Part shown: piece after piece, positions 24,225-24,979 of the stretch
Numbering within the stretch: position 1 is the stretch's first letter
Layout: the number at the start of each line of letters is the position of its first letter
NCBI GenBank assembly: GCA_945929765.1
Contig: CAMEOL010000002.1
Span: 1-24,979, forward strand
Direction: 5' to 3'
DNA from: an uncultured Gemella sp.
Lineage (GTDB): Bacteria; Bacillota; Bacilli; Staphylococcales; Gemellaceae
DNA: 24,979 nucleotides
Position numbers and translations under genes: made by a program
Notes under the pieces: model-generated
Database searches by the model: none
The model's input: the letters and a program-made list of their open reading frames with translations, nothing else
What the model was told of the DNA's origin: nothing

Positions 24225-24926
24225 TTATGCTTTGTCTTTATCGATACTGTAAACAGTAGCTACGTAAGTACCATCTTCTGGTAGTACGTCAGAGTTACCA
24301 GTAAATTTAACTTCACCAGTATTTTCAACTGCACCATAAGTGTAAGTAGTGTTAGAGATTATACCTACTGGGCAGCTGTCAAGACACGTTAAGCATCCTG
24401 TATTTTTATCTTTTGCACGTTGTAAGTTTCCTCCGAAACGGAAATCAATTTTTTTACCATTACTGTCGGTAATAATTTCGTTGATATCATAAGTTTTCGG
24501 AGCACCTTCCCAAGTAACTTCCATTTTTATAGGAGTTCCTTCTACGTGCGTTGTTGCAGCGTTAGCAGGAGTCATGTTTTCTCCAGCTTTTGCACCTATT
24601 TCTACTAGGGCGTTGTAGAATTCTTCAGGTTTTGCAAATGCTGTAAGAACAGATTTTGCTCCGTTGCTTCCGCTTTGTTCTACAGAACCGTGACGAGTAG
24701 TTTGGTTAAAATATTTACCATTAACTTGTGCCAATACTGTTATAGTTCCTTTTTCTTTGTCCACTTTTATAGGGTTAGAAAGTGAAACACCAAGAACTTG
24801 ATCAGCAGATTTTTGTTCTGTAGTATTATTTGAGCTTGTGCTCGAAGTGCTCGAAGAGCTACAACCAGCGATAGTAACTGATAGGGCAGCTACTGTAGCG
24901 ATTGATAGTAATTTGTAAAATTTCAT
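24225..24926 (-). CDS. Lipoprotein with YdjY-like domain and cysteine cluster
   Basis: The 233-residue protein has a lipoprotein signal peptide: KFYKLL, a hydrophobic run, then the lipobox TIAGC with lipidated C22, followed by a serine/threonine-rich spacer (23-45). Residues about 50-165 look like a YdjY-type beta domain (VTVLAQ-like strands, then KPEEFYNALVEIGAKAGENMTP at 98-119). Near 177-185 is CLTCLDSCP, a C-x2-C-x3-C-P motif that could hold an iron-sulfur or other metal centre, or form disulfides, outside the membrane. Start ATG follows GGAGGTTTAC. It precedes the TVP38 gene in the same operon. Function unknown; a redox or metal-related role at the cell surface is my inference. Confidence 0.8.
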   Translation of the reverse strand: MKFYKLLSIATVAALSVTIAGCSSSSTSSTSSNNTTEQKSADQVLGVSLSNPIKVDKEKGTITVLAQVNGKYFNQTTRHGSVEQSGSNGAKSVLTAFAKPEEFYNALVEIGAKAGENMTPANAATTHVEGTPIKMEVTWEGAPKTYDINEIITDSNGKKIDFRFGGNLQRAKDKNTGCLTCLDSCPVGIISNTTYTYGAVENTGEVKFTGNSDVLPEDGTYVATVYSIDKDKA

Positions 24927-24965
24927 ATATGTAAACCTCCTGTTATATTTGAATTTTACAATTAA

Positions 24966-24971
24966 ATTGTA
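24966..24971 (-). promoter_or_regulatory. Possible -10 of the lipoprotein operon
   Basis: TACAAT on the minus strand, 40 bases before the start codon. Its -35 would lie beyond the window, so it cannot be confirmed. Confidence 0.3.
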
Positions 24972-24979
24972 TCACAACA

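Overview
This is an AT-rich chromosomal window from a low-GC Gram-positive bacterium (Firmicutes/Bacillota). It carries the replication origin. The origin layout (rpmH-rnpA divergent from dnaA-dnaN), the Bce-type peptide-resistance module, the parS and Fur-box sequences and the strong polypurine ribosome-binding sites all fit Firmicutes. A small-genome coccus such as Gemella is my best guess for the genus, from overall gene style only.

Origin region (1-5000). An incomplete CynX-type MFS permease enters from the left edge. Then come dnaN and dnaA, both on the minus strand. The origin looks bipartite. Seven identical 9-mer DnaA boxes (TTTTCCACA) lie between dnaA and rpmH. A second site between dnaA and dnaN has DnaA boxes, a GC clamp and six TAA/TTA triplets, the layout of a Bacillus-type unwinding element with DnaA-trios. 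One upstream box covers the -35 of the dnaA promoter, which suggests autoregulation. To the right run rpmH, rnpA, jag (khpB), a stand-alone CheY-like receiver and mnmE. The yidC gene usual between rnpA and jag is absent, as are recF/gyrB after dnaN and mnmG after mnmE.

Right arm (7.4-16.8 kb). A perfect parS site lies just ahead of an exoA (exonuclease III family) gene, and weaker parS-like sites follow at 10.6, 14.95 and 17.97 kb. Next is a complete Bce module: response regulator, intramembrane-sensing histidine kinase, ATPase and FtsX-type permease. The module is split by a 680-base intergenic region that holds a candidate BceR operator (TTACA-N4-TGTAA) ahead of the ABC genes. A solitary fabK-like gene and an Nramp manganese transporter (mntH, TTG start) follow. 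The mntH gene has a palindromic candidate operator just downstream of its promoter.

Far right (16.8-25 kb). Two overlapping minus-strand genes encode a heterodimeric CydDC-like ABC exporter behind a perfect 7-1-7 Fur box, so this is probably an iron- or heme-linked transporter. On the plus strand are a YraR-like NAD(P)-binding protein, a NAPE-PLD-type metallo-beta-lactamase-fold hydrolase and a low-molecular-weight tyrosine phosphatase. The window ends with a minus-strand pair: a lipoprotein with a YdjY-like domain and a cysteine cluster, and a TVP38/TMEM64 (VTT) membrane protein. This pair is visibly richer in G+C than its surroundings. No tRNA, rRNA, CRISPR array or insertion sequence was seen.
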